40,285 nucleotides of DNA. Origin: CAYRWR01 sp964537555 (GTDB lineage: Bacteria; Spirochaetota; Brevinematia; Brevinematales; CAYRWR01). The stretch is taken from assembly GCA_964537555.1 (NCBI GenBank), contig CAZIAD010000030.1, positions 1-40,285 on the forward strand. Direction: 5' to 3'. The translations under genes and the position numbers were made by a program. Positions within the stretch are counted from its first letter, which is position 1. Every line of letters starts with the position of its first letter. The notes beneath the pieces are model-generated. The model had not been told where the DNA came from and made no database searches. It worked only from the letters and a program-made list of their open reading frames with translations. Positions 17,412-25,613 of the stretch are shown here, piece after piece.

Positions 17412-17854
17412 GTATACAGACTCCTCGTCAAAAGATCATCATGATTGAAGACAGTCCGGAAGATTTTACTATTGCTAAGAGAGCGTTCCAGGCCAGTAAA
17501 TTAACAAATCCACTGCTGCATTTTGAGACAGGAGATGATGCTCTGGTATTCTTAATGGATCTTGCCAAAAACCCTATAAAAAAAATCGATCTGCCCGGAC
17601 TTATCTTACTGGACCTTAATCTACCTAGAACCAACGGGTATGAAGTCCTGAAAATGATAAAAGCAAATGACAGACTCAAAATTATTCCGGTAATAGTACT
17701 GACTACTTCCGATGACCCTATGGATGTAGAGAAATGTTATAAAGCGGGGGCCAATAGCTATGTTAAAAAACCGATTGTATTGGAAGAGTTTTTCCGGGCA
17801 ATAGCTAAATTGAAAGATTACTGGCTGGAGATCGTACTTTTACCTCAGGAGTGA
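17408..17854 (+). CDS. Single-domain response regulator (Rcp1/CheY-like)
   Basis: A 148-residue stand-alone receiver. The acidic pocket is IEDSPEDF, the phosphoacceptor is D69 in LILLDLNLPRTNG, the switch residues are VLTTSDD, and the lysine is in YVKKPI. The ten-residue insertion before D69 and the LNLPRTNGYEVL pattern are typical of Rcp1-type regulators. It has no output domain, so it probably relays phosphate from the preceding kinase to another protein, perhaps the hybrid kinase encoded next. Overlaps the kinase by 4 bases and nearly abuts the next gene. Confidence 0.94.
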   Translation: MSIQTPRQKIIMIEDSPEDFTIAKRAFQASKLTNPLLHFETGDDALVFLMDLAKNPIKKIDLPGLILLDLNLPRTNGYEVLKMIKANDRLKIIPVIVLTTSDDPMDVEKCYKAGANSYVKKPIVLEEFFRAIAKLKDYWLEIVLLPQE

Positions 17855-17856
17855 AT

Positions 17857-19410
17857 ATGAATAAAGATATAAAGCAAATAGTCATTATAGACGACAGCCC
17901 GGAAGACCAGGAGATAGTGAAGAGGTATTTAAAAAGCAATGATTGCTGCGTCCAGGAATCCTATAGCTTCAATGACTGGGAATCTGCTCGGGAACATCTG
18001 TTAAAGCACAAAGTAGATATCATATTGCTGGACCATAATCTCGGATCCCGGACTAGTCTGGATATTATTCCGGAGATCAGAGTATTAAATTATAAAGGCC
18101 CTTTGATAGTGTTGACAGGTCAAAAAGATGAAAAAATTGCAGCGGATATCATAAAAAAAGGTGCTGATGACTATCTGAATAAAAATAACCTTAATCCGGA
18201 ATTATTAAGGGTCAGTATAAATGCTGCTCTGAACAATTGGAAAAATAAAAACCAGCAGGAATATCTCCTCAAACAATTGCAGCATATTCAGCGGATGGAT
18301 ACTATCGGTACTTTTGCAGGGGGAATAGCCCATGACTTTAATAATATGCTTACCAGTATCATGGGCTTTGTAGAGATCGGCATTCTAAAAACCCAGGGCA
18401 GAGAAGTGGAAAAAGACCTCCGTATGGCCTATGAGAGCTGTCAGACCATGTCTCACATGGTAGGCCGGCTTCTGAGTTTCAGCCGCTCTCATGTGGAACA
18501 GAGAGAGTATATAGAGATTAATGACTTTATCGCCCAGTTCAAGACTTTCTCCACTCACTTGATACCTAAGAATATTGAGATCGAGCTGAGGCTTATGCCG
18601 GGGAAAATGTATATTAAAAGTGATATAATGGACATTAATCAGATTTTTTTAAATCTGATTAAAAATGCCTCTGACGCTATGCCATCTGGAGGGAAGATCG
18701 TAATTGAATCCAGGCTTAATTCTGAACCTGAAGTGATCGTGCCTGATTCTCTCGGAAAAAATATCATCATCACTGTAGCTGATACTGGCTCTGGAATCCC
18801 TTCGGAAGTGCTCCCCAGGATTTTTGATCCATATTTTACTACAAAAGATATGGACAGTAATAAAGGAACAGGCCTTGGATTATCGATAGTGTGGAATATA
18901 GTGCAGGATATTTCTGCTTCTATCAAAGTAGATAGCGAACCAGGAATTGGTACAGTCTTTACTCTGGAAATACCTTTGGTCAATGAGCAGCATCCGGAAA
19001 TGAAACATGAAAATACTTTCCTTGTGGATGAGCAGATTAGCAATTTTCAGGAAAAAATCATCGTGGCTGATGATGAAGAAAAAGTGAGACTGTACATGGC
19101 TAATATTTTAAGTAGCCTGGGGTATTCAGTGGATACAGTGAGTAGTGGAAAAGAACTGATTGCTTTGTTCCAAAAAGGACATGCTGATGTCATAGGGGTA
19201 TTTGTAGACTTATCTATGCCAGAAATTGGTGGGGTAGAGTGCATTAAAGAACTTAAAAAGATCAAACCGGATATTTCTATTATTGTTATAAGCGGACATA
19301 GTCTCTGGGAGATCAAAGACGATCTGATGAAAATGGGTGTGAAAGCTCTAATCCAAAAACCTTTTACCCTGACCAGGCTCACTACTGCAATCCGGCAGTC
19401 TTTTTATTGA
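17857..19410 (+). CDS. Hybrid kinase: receiver-histidine kinase-receiver
   Basis: 517 residues: an N-terminal receiver (~5-120, phosphoacceptor D59 in ILLDHNL), HisKA with H159 in GGIAHDFNNML, HATPase with LNLIKNASDAMP, DTGSGI and GTGLGLSIVW, then a second receiver (~395-515, acidic pocket VADDEEK, phosphoacceptor D451 in VFVDLSMPEIGG). Both receivers keep their acidic pockets, phosphoacceptors and lysines, and the kinase core looks active. No DNA-binding output. AGGAG lies 5 bases before the ATG at 17857; a GTG at 17851 overlapping the previous stop is a less likely start. With the previous two genes it forms a phosphorelay unit. Confidence 0.93.
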   Translation: MNKDIKQIVIIDDSPEDQEIVKRYLKSNDCCVQESYSFNDWESAREHLLKHKVDIILLDHNLGSRTSLDIIPEIRVLNYKGPLIVLTGQKDEKIAADIIKKGADDYLNKNNLNPELLRVSINAALNNWKNKNQQEYLLKQLQHIQRMDTIGTFAGGIAHDFNNMLTSIMGFVEIGILKTQGREVEKDLRMAYESCQTMSHMVGRLLSFSRSHVEQREYIEINDFIAQFKTFSTHLIPKNIEIELRLMPGKMYIKSDIMDINQIFLNLIKNASDAMPSGGKIVIESRLNSEPEVIVPDSLGKNIIITVADTGSGIPSEVLPRIFDPYFTTKDMDSNKGTGLGLSIVWNIVQDISASIKVDSEPGIGTVFTLEIPLVNEQHPEMKHENTFLVDEQISNFQEKIIVADDEEKVRLYMANILSSLGYSVDTVSSGKELIALFQKGHADVIGVFVDLSMPEIGGVECIKELKKIKPDISIIVISGHSLWEIKDDLMKMGVKALIQKPFTLTRLTTAIRQSFY

Positions 19411-19532
19411 TAGCTGCAATTATGAGCCTATAAATATATTCTCAACAAGGTCTCTTCAGGATGGGTCTGACCCGGCCAAGAGCATGTTTTTAGATCAGCA
19501 ATGGGCGGGAAACTGAATTTCAGTATTTCTTT
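19411..19532. other. Short convergent gap
   Basis: Between the hybrid kinase (plus) and a GNAT gene (minus). I see no clear terminator; GGGTC-T-GACCC at 19463-19473 is a palindrome with too small a loop to be a hairpin. Confidence 0.5.
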
Positions 19533-20189
19533 TCATAATAAATATTTCCCATATAATAAGGCCTGATGATTTTCCCCTGTATTCCACATGTCTTCGTTCT
19601 GGGTCTGGAGTAATTGAAACTGGTTTTTCAGGTAAAAGGGATTGGCCTTTAAGTTGGCGGTACTGGTCCCCAAGTGCAAGCCAGGCACTCCTTTTTTATG
19701 TAAAGTCGAGATAAAACGATCCAGTAGCCTCTGGCCCAGGCCTTGTGATTGGTAGAGAGGCAGAATATTAATGTGGAGGTGGGCCGGGTACTGGATTAAA
19801 AACCTGAGGTCCAGATGAGGCCTCCTGGCATGCCGGATAAATCTATTCATCCAGATCACATCCTGCCGGTTCTTCCACAGAGAATAGCCATACATTCGGG
19901 CCAGTATCCTGTAATACATAGTCCGGGAAAAATCCTGCTTCTGGGCAATAGTATCGGAGGTACCGATAATATATCCTACCGCCCTGTCATTGATAACAGC
20001 CACATAGTTTAGTTCCGGCTCAAAATTCAGGTAATGGAGAGCGAATCTCATGGCAAACAGTAGAGGGTCTGAAAACAGATTTTTGTCTGCCAGGTCTTCT
20101 CCATAAAAGCCGGTATGATAGCATATTTGGACAATATCCTGCAGATAAGCAGGGGAATAGGGCTTTATCACTATATCTCGAGTACTCAT
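19533..20189 (-). CDS. GNAT acetyltransferase, unknown substrate
   Basis: 218 residues of the GNAT superfamily. The acetyl-CoA loop is YQSQGLGQRLLDRF at about 147-160, preceded by the strand AHLHINILPL and followed by GLHLGTSTANLKANPFYLKNQF. This last pattern resembles the GNAT domains sometimes found with O-GlcNAcase-type proteins. An aromatic, basic insertion of about 50 residues separates the first strands from the core. Its ATG overlaps the miaB stop by 4 bases, so it is the third gene of that operon. A link to tRNA modification would be inference from position only. Confidence 0.85.
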   Translation of the reverse strand: MSTRDIVIKPYSPAYLQDIVQICYHTGFYGEDLADKNLFSDPLLFAMRFALHYLNFEPELNYVAVINDRAVGYIIGTSDTIAQKQDFSRTMYYRILARMYGYSLWKNRQDVIWMNRFIRHARRPHLDLRFLIQYPAHLHINILPLYQSQGLGQRLLDRFISTLHKKGVPGLHLGTSTANLKANPFYLKNQFQLLQTQNEDMWNTGENHQALLYGKYLL

Positions 20190-21481
20190 CCCCTGATCTT
20201 TTCCCCCACCAGCATAGACCCGGAAGTATCGGTGATCCTGACAGACTGAATACTGCCTATATCCGAGATCTCACCGGGCAGTACCACCAGCATACCGGAA
20301 TGGCTGCGGCCCTTGATGTGGGAGGGGTCTTTTCGGGAACGGTTCTCCATGAGGACGGTGGTGGCTTCGCCGATCTGTGCAGCCATGCTGGCCCGGTTGA
20401 TCTTCATCTGTACCTCGATGAGGTGCTGGAGCCGGGACAGCTTGATGTCTTCGTCTACATGGTCGGTGTATTTTTCCGCCTCGGTACCGGGCCGTACACT
20501 GTACTTATACATATAGGCCTCATGGAATCTGACTTCTTTGACTATTTCCATGGTGGCCTGAAAGTCTGCTTCGGTCTCTCCGGGGAAACCCACCAGTATA
20601 TCTGTGGTGAGGACAATGCCCGGAATACTGCGGGCTATAGATATCTTATCCATATAGCTGTTCCGGGTGTATTTACGGTTCATTCTTTGTAAGATCGTGT
20701 CACTGCCTGCCTGGAAAGGGAGATGGAGATAGGGCATGATATTGGCATGGGCAGACATCACATCAGCCAGGTCCAGGTTGAAATCCTTGGGGTGGGAGGT
20801 CAGGAAACTAAGACGGGGTATGCCAGTCTCTGAGGCTACCATATCCAGTAATTCAGGAAAATGTATGCCGCCACTTTCATAACTATTGACATTCTGGCCC
20901 AGAAGCGTGATCTCTTTTACTCCCTCTGAGGCCAGGGTCTTTATATTTTCCAGTATTTCCCGGCTATCCCGGTGTACCTCTCTGCCCCGAACATGGGGGA
21001 CTATGCAGTAGGTGCAGAAGTTATTACAGCCATGGGAGATGGGCACAAAGGCTTTGTAGGGATGCTGCTTCTCGGGCTCGGCAGGCATAAAGTGATAGCC
21101 TTCCAGATCCAGGAAGTCTCCCTGGGCCGTGCCGGAGAGATAGGGGAGGATGCCTTCTTTGTTGTAGGTGCCCCACACTACTTTGACTACATCGGGAAAT
21201 CGTTTTTTGATATCCTCGCCTACATTCTGGCCCATACAGCCCATGAGGATGAGCTTTATGTTTTTTCCCTGGTTCCGGTTGAGATTGCGGTAATAGCCGA
21301 TGCGGCCCTCGATGCGCTGTTCCGCGGTGAGGCGTACCGAGCAGGTGTTGAGGATGACCCACTGGGCCTCGGTCTCAGTGGCTGCTTCTTCATGGTCATG
21401 GTCGAGAAGTATCTTCTTGAGAGAAGCACTTTCGGAGACATTCATCTGGCAGCCGTAGGTCTCTATAAAAAACTTTGCCAT
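20186..21481 (-). CDS. miaB: tRNA-2-methylthio-N6-dimethylallyladenosine synthase (MiaB)
   Basis: MiaB is a radical-SAM methylthiotransferase that adds the 2-methylthio group to i6A37 of tRNAs. The N-terminal domain has the auxiliary-cluster cysteines C11 (TYGCQMN), C47 (LNTCSVR) and C82 (GCMGQ). The radical-SAM cluster motif is C152-xxx-C156-xx-C159 in HGCNNFCTYC, followed by VPHVRGRE. LLGQNVNSY, LTTDILVGFPGETE and YKYSVRPGTEA are typical family motifs, and a TRAM domain closes the protein. Length is 431 residues, as expected. The ATG follows directly on the TAA of the upstream TPR gene (TAAATG), with AGGAAAG as ribosome site. Confidence 0.97.
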   Translation of the reverse strand: MAKFFIETYGCQMNVSESASLKKILLDHDHEEAATETEAQWVILNTCSVRLTAEQRIEGRIGYYRNLNRNQGKNIKLILMGCMGQNVGEDIKKRFPDVVKVVWGTYNKEGILPYLSGTAQGDFLDLEGYHFMPAEPEKQHPYKAFVPISHGCNNFCTYCIVPHVRGREVHRDSREILENIKTLASEGVKEITLLGQNVNSYESGGIHFPELLDMVASETGIPRLSFLTSHPKDFNLDLADVMSAHANIMPYLHLPFQAGSDTILQRMNRKYTRNSYMDKISIARSIPGIVLTTDILVGFPGETEADFQATMEIVKEVRFHEAYMYKYSVRPGTEAEKYTDHVDEDIKLSRLQHLIEVQMKINRASMAAQIGEATTVLMENRSRKDPSHIKGRSHSGMLVVLPGEISDIGSIQSVRITDTSGSMLVGEKIRG

Positions 21482-22729
21482 TTACTTTCCTATGGGTACG
21501 ATCTGCTGGCCCTTGATGATGACCTTATTGTCCAGGGTGATGCCTGCAATAGTGCCAAACACGGTCACCTTTTCACCGGCCCGGATCTTGATGTCGCCCG
21601 GGAAGTGAGGCTGGGCCATACCTTCCACTACCGCATCATTCACAAAATTGATGAGCAGATCAAAGGAGGTCTCTTCCTTGCCCTTGTGCTCCAGATTGGC
21701 TATAGTGCCCTGCCACTTGATAAATACATCCTTGTAGAGGAAGGGGGCCTTGACCACATCCCGGTAGTGGGGGTTATAATCTATAGTGGTGGGACTGCCA
21801 TCCGGTACGAAACTCTGGAAGATCAGGGTGTGTTCTTTCATCTGTTCCGGGGCATTGGAATGCAGGATCTCATTGATGAGCAGCACAGCCCGGTTACGCT
21901 TACCCATTTCCAGGTTTTGTTTGATAAGCGCAAATTTTCTTTCTATATCATCAGGATCCAGCTTTATTTTATAATTCTTACGTTGTTCTACCAGGTTATC
22001 TATATCCTGTATGCTGATGTTCTGGTACTGTCCCGGGCCGAATCCCCGGGTGTAGCGGTAGTTTTCCAGCCAGTTCCGCATGCCGGGCCAGGCCAGAGTC
22101 AAAAATAAGGCCAGGAGGCCGCCCCCCGCTATAAACAGGATGAGCCGGAAGCTGGGAGTCTTAAGCCAGGCAAAGAAACGCTCGGCAAATTCATCCATCC
22201 AGGGCAGCTCGGGAAGACGTATAATGAGGAATTCCCGGGCTTTGGTCAATGAAAAAATGATCTTAGGGTCTTTATTCCCCTTAAGCATCTCCAGATTGGC
22301 CTTGATCTTTTCATTCTCTTTATCTATATACAGAGCATCGAGCAGGTTATTGATCCCTGAATTAATATCTCCCTGGGACAGGTCCAGGTAGGCCAGGGCA
22401 TTAAGGGTCTCTATGTCATTACGGTTAATAGCCTGGGCCCGGGAGAAATAACGGCGGGCTTCCAGGTACTTGCCCGTCTCGATCAGGGCGAATCCCATGA
22501 TCTTAAGGGCAGGCAGGTCTTTTTCATGATGCACCAGATATTCATCCAGAATATTGACACAGCCCAGAAACTGCTCTTTTTTAAAGAGGGAGACTGCCTT
22601 ACGGAACAGGGCAGCACTATCCTGCTCTTTTACCGCTTCCCTGGCTTCAGGTTTTTTAACCGGGCGGCTGATCTTGACACTGTCCTCGTGATCATCATCC
22701 AGCTCATATCGTTCCAGAGGAAAGGGCAT
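21482..22729 (-). CDS. TPR membrane protein
   Basis: 415 residues. The N-terminal ~35 residues are acidic and charged. TPR-like helical repeats run from ~40 to 150 (for example ALIETGKYLEARRYFSRAQA). A single membrane helix at about 195-214 (LILFIAGGGLLALFLTLAW) is followed by a ~200-residue C-terminal region, probably outside the membrane, ending in a beta-rich domain (GEKVTVFGTIAGITLDNKVI). The N-terminal TPR part would then be cytoplasmic. I know no assigned function. It has a good promoter and AAAAGGAG before the ATG, and is the first gene of an operon with miaB and a GNAT gene. It could act as an envelope scaffold, but that is inference. Confidence 0.85.
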   Translation of the reverse strand: MPFPLERYELDDDHEDSVKISRPVKKPEAREAVKEQDSAALFRKAVSLFKKEQFLGCVNILDEYLVHHEKDLPALKIMGFALIETGKYLEARRYFSRAQAINRNDIETLNALAYLDLSQGDINSGINNLLDALYIDKENEKIKANLEMLKGNKDPKIIFSLTKAREFLIIRLPELPWMDEFAERFFAWLKTPSFRLILFIAGGGLLALFLTLAWPGMRNWLENYRYTRGFGPGQYQNISIQDIDNLVEQRKNYKIKLDPDDIERKFALIKQNLEMGKRNRAVLLINEILHSNAPEQMKEHTLIFQSFVPDGSPTTIDYNPHYRDVVKAPFLYKDVFIKWQGTIANLEHKGKEETSFDLLINFVNDAVVEGMAQPHFPGDIKIRAGEKVTVFGTIAGITLDNKVIIKGQQIVPIGK

Positions 22730-22753
22730 GGTGGACTCCTTTTATTCCTCTAT

Positions 22754-22782
22754 ATTATAATGAATGAATGTAAAAGTATCAA
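22754..22782 (-). promoter_or_regulatory. Promoter of the TPR-miaB-GNAT operon
   Basis: Minus strand TTGATA (22777-22782), 17 bases, TATAAT (22754-22759), about 25 bases before the ATG at 22729. Confidence 0.65.
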
Positions 22783-22805
22783 TCCAAAGCAAAGCTGTGT
22801 TGTTC

Positions 22806-23090
22806 AGTCGATAGTCATGAGTGGATAGTCTATAGTCGGCAGAGAAAGGATTGATGTAGCACAGTCTTTTTAATACTGCTGAGTCATCCTCATGATGATA
22901 AGTTCCGTACATGATGGTGGCCACAGGGCGGGTCAGTCGAAAGTCCTCAGCAGAAAGTCAAAGGTCGGCGCAGGGAAGAGCCTGTCTGGAATATCTTTGA
23001 GAACGGGAAGTAATTGCAGGATATCAGTCGAAGAGGCAGAAGATAGAGTTTTAAAAAGAGAATCGGACTATAGACTATCGACTATAGACT
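22806..23090. repeat. MITE-like repeat in a gene-free gap
   Basis: The gap 22783-23097 has no gene. It is bounded by an inverted repeat: GATAGTCTATAGTC (22824-22837) against GACTATAGACTATC (23066-23079), each extended by more copies of the same GACTATAG/CTATAGTC unit (22806-22816 and 23080-23090). A diverged direct copy of the left end lies inside at about 22935-22979: AGTCGA(A)AGTC, then AAGTCAAAGGTCGGC. The tiny open frames here read DYRLST on both strands, the usual artefact of this repeat. No transposase is present. It could be a non-autonomous element or a repeat cassette. Confidence 0.55.
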
Positions 23091-23097
23091 AAATGGA

Positions 23098-24324
23098 CTA
23101 CATGATGTAGATATCTTCAGCGCGCTTCATCTCTACCTTTTTCTGGATGAGGTTCATGCGCTGGGCAATGCTTTTGATATTTTTACAGTAGATCTTACGG
23201 TCCACCGTCTTGAAGTCGGAGCTGCGCTGCAGGGTAGTCTCCAGGACCATACGGCCCGCTTCTCCCTGAAGGCCGGTAAACTTAAGCAGGTCATCCCAGG
23301 TCAGGTTAAAAGTGTAGGGCTGATCCTTCTCGATGTCGATCCGGTCTTTGAGGAGGTGCATATAGAGGCTGTCATAGAGCCGGGTCACGGGATCTGAAAT
23401 AAGGATAGTGGATATCTGCTTGTGTATAAACCAGATGCGGTCGGACAGTATAGAGATGATACGGGCGGCCAGTTCGGGATGCTGCCTGACCAGGCTGTCA
23501 AAGTTCTGCTTGGATACCGGGATGAGAGTCACGGGGCCATTGGTGATGGCATTGGCGTTCCGGGGTTTATTTTCCAGTATGGCCATCTCTCCGAAGATGT
23601 CTCCCTGTTTAAGTACACCCAGCAGGACCTCCTGTCCATTCAGTATCTTGGTTATCTTGATCTCACCGCTCTGAATGATATAGAGATTGTCACCTATCTC
23701 GTTTTCCAAAAATACGATGCGGTTATCCTCATAGGATAGGTACATATCTTTTTTTTCAGGCCTGCTTTCCCAGGCATAGTTTTTACGGATAGTCTCCAGC
23801 TTCTGGCGGGCATCCTCAGCATCAGGATGATCGGGCTTTAGCTCCAGGAAACGGGAGTAGGCATAGGCGGCATGGTGGGCAAACATCTTTTTGCTGAAGA
23901 AGTATTCCCCGATCTTGTAGAGGTGGGCCGCGTCGCTGTCATGGTCGAGCATAAAAGACAGCTTGGCAAATACTGAGTCGTAGGTGCGCAGCTTGCGGCT
24001 GAAGCTCCGGATGATCTTCATGCCGATGGGGGTATTCTGCTCGATCAGGTCTTTAAACTGGTCCTTATGGACCTGTATGGCCTGGGAGTCTTCCAGGACC
24101 TGTACGGAATGTATGCGGGGACGGCCGGACATGCAGGAAATGATAGCAAAAAAGTCACCCGGCCCCAGGATCTCATCCTGCTTCAGCCTCTGGGGCAGAG
24201 AGTCGGTGCTCACGAGGACACTGCCTTTTTTCAGGATGTAAAAACTGTCACTGGACTCATCCCCTTCCAGGGAAGGGTAGCTGCCTTTCTGCATATTGAC
24301 CAGTTTGAATCTTACTTTTGCCAT
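23098..24324 (-). CDS. Double cyclic-nucleotide-domain regulator, copy A
   Basis: 408 residues: a first cNMP-binding fold (~5-115), a TPR-like helical linker (~125-185), a second cNMP-binding fold (~195-310), and a C-terminal segment (~315-390) that looks like a diverged Crp-type winged helix (TFNLTWDDLLKFTGLQGEAG...). The second domain keeps a normal phosphate-binding cassette (FGEMAILENKPRNANA at 244-259, with the glutamate and arginine). The first does not: FFAIISCMSGRPRIHS lacks the glutamate. So one site probably binds ligand and the other is structural. Whether it binds DNA is uncertain. It lies 2 bases after its paralogue, with poor ribosome signals, so translation is probably coupled. 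Confidence 0.88.
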   Translation of the reverse strand: MAKVRFKLVNMQKGSYPSLEGDESSDSFYILKKGSVLVSTDSLPQRLKQDEILGPGDFFAIISCMSGRPRIHSVQVLEDSQAIQVHKDQFKDLIEQNTPIGMKIIRSFSRKLRTYDSVFAKLSFMLDHDSDAAHLYKIGEYFFSKKMFAHHAAYAYSRFLELKPDHPDAEDARQKLETIRKNYAWESRPEKKDMYLSYEDNRIVFLENEIGDNLYIIQSGEIKITKILNGQEVLLGVLKQGDIFGEMAILENKPRNANAITNGPVTLIPVSKQNFDSLVRQHPELAARIISILSDRIWFIHKQISTILISDPVTRLYDSLYMHLLKDRIDIEKDQPYTFNLTWDDLLKFTGLQGEAGRMVLETTLQRSSDFKTVDRKIYCKNIKSIAQRMNLIQKKVEMKRAEDIYIM

Positions 24325-24326
24325 TT

Positions 24327-25544
24327 TTACATTCCGCTGTTTTTGAGGTCACGCTTTCTCTGGACCACGTTGATATTGTCTATAATATGGGACAGCTTTT
24401 TACAGTGGATCTTACCGTCTTCCACGGAGAAGAACTTACTCTTTTGTATATGCTCCATGAGTGCGGCGTAACCGGCTGAGGTCTGCAGGCCGGTAAATTT
24501 AAGCAGATCTTCAGAGCTAAGCTGGAAGGTATAAAACAGCTCCCGTTCCAGGTCTACTCTTTCCTTAAGCAGATGTATATAGAGGGCATCAAAAAGCCGG
24601 GTCTTGGGGTCCTGTATCATCATGTTGGTGATATGGCGGTGCATGAACCATATCCGGGAAGACAGCAGGCGTATGATACGGCTGGCTATTTCCGGGTGCT
24701 GCTCCACGATACTACCGAAGTTTTCCTTGGATACAGCCATGAGCTTGACACTGCCTGATGCCAGGGCATTGGCGTTCCGGGGTTTGTTTTCCAGTATAGC
24801 CATCTCTCCGAAGATGTCTCCTACCTTTAGAATGTTGAGCAGTACTTCCTGGTTATTGACTATCTTGGATATCTTGACTTCACCGGCCTGGATGATATAG
24901 AGCTCTTCTCCCAGCTCATGCTCCAGGAATATGGGCTGTTTATCTTCAAACAGGTACAGATAACCCTCTTTACGGGGAAGAAAATTGACTTTGTAGTTTT
25001 TGCGGATGGCCTCCAGTTTTTGTGTGGCCATGTCCCGGTGTTGGCCCCGGGCACAAAACTGGAGATATTTATAGTAGGCATGGGCTGCATGTACGTAGCA
25101 GTCTTTTTTAGAGATATAGTAGTCTCCCAGTTCATAGAGCATGCTGGGATCTTCTTCCTCGGCTATAGTCTGCACCGACATACGGGTCAGCTGTCCGTTA
25201 AAAAAACGCAGCTGCTTACTGAAATAGCGGATGATCTTCATGGCAATGGGGTTGTTATTCTGTATGAGGTAATCAAACTGGTCTCTCTGTACCTGTATGA
25301 GCAGGCTGTCATCCAGAGTGTAGGCCGAGTAGAGACGGGGACGCTGGGCCATACAGGATATGACTCCGAAAAAATCGCCCACGCCCATGACTTCTGAATC
25401 GTTCTTTCCCATAGGGATCAGGGAATTGCTCAGAGTCACACTGCCCTGTTTTATGATATAAAAAGTGTCGCTGGGTTCATCTGCCTCTATAAAGGGGTAG
25501 GAGTTCTTACCCATATGCACCAGTTGAAATTTTATGCCTGCCAT
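24327..25544 (-). CDS. Double cyclic-nucleotide-domain regulator, copy B
   Basis: 405 residues, the same layout as its downstream neighbour and clearly a tandem duplicate: first cNMP fold with an altered cassette (VGDFFGVISCMAQRPR), TPR-like linker (DYYISKKDCYVHAAHAYYKY), second fold with the full cassette FGEMAILENKPRNANA, and a C-terminal segment with LSSEDLLKFTGLQTSAG in the winged-helix position. The segment matching the DNA recognition helix differs between the copies (QGEAGRM versus QTSAGYA), so they may have different partners or none. The ATG has AAAGAGG upstream, and a TATAAT (25569-25574, minus) may be its -10. The deacetylase gene ends 69 bases upstream. Confidence 0.88.
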   Translation of the reverse strand: MAGIKFQLVHMGKNSYPFIEADEPSDTFYIIKQGSVTLSNSLIPMGKNDSEVMGVGDFFGVISCMAQRPRLYSAYTLDDSLLIQVQRDQFDYLIQNNNPIAMKIIRYFSKQLRFFNGQLTRMSVQTIAEEEDPSMLYELGDYYISKKDCYVHAAHAYYKYLQFCARGQHRDMATQKLEAIRKNYKVNFLPRKEGYLYLFEDKQPIFLEHELGEELYIIQAGEVKISKIVNNQEVLLNILKVGDIFGEMAILENKPRNANALASGSVKLMAVSKENFGSIVEQHPEIASRIIRLLSSRIWFMHRHITNMMIQDPKTRLFDALYIHLLKERVDLERELFYTFQLSSEDLLKFTGLQTSAGYAALMEHIQKSKFFSVEDGKIHCKKLSHIIDNINVVQRKRDLKNSGM

Positions 25545-25613
25545 TTAGTACCTCTTTTTATCCTCTAGATTATAGGGGAAGATGCTTTTTTTAGCCACAA
25601 TGGGAGCGCTCAT

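Noticed and set aside
19463..19473. Terminator at GGGTC-T-GACCC
   Set aside because: A one-base loop cannot form a hairpin and no U-tract follows.
20972..22108. 378-codon open frame on the plus strand
   Set aside because: It is the antisense of miaB and the TPR gene, both of which have ribosome sites, and miaB has unmistakable motifs. No family signal in the antisense reading.
22806..23090. CRISPR array
   Set aside because: The repeat units are few, of uneven spacing and partly inverted; there are no regular spacers or cas genes.
22742..23092. Short frames containing DYRLST on both strands
   Set aside because: They are readings of the GACTATAG repeat unit and have no ribosome sites.
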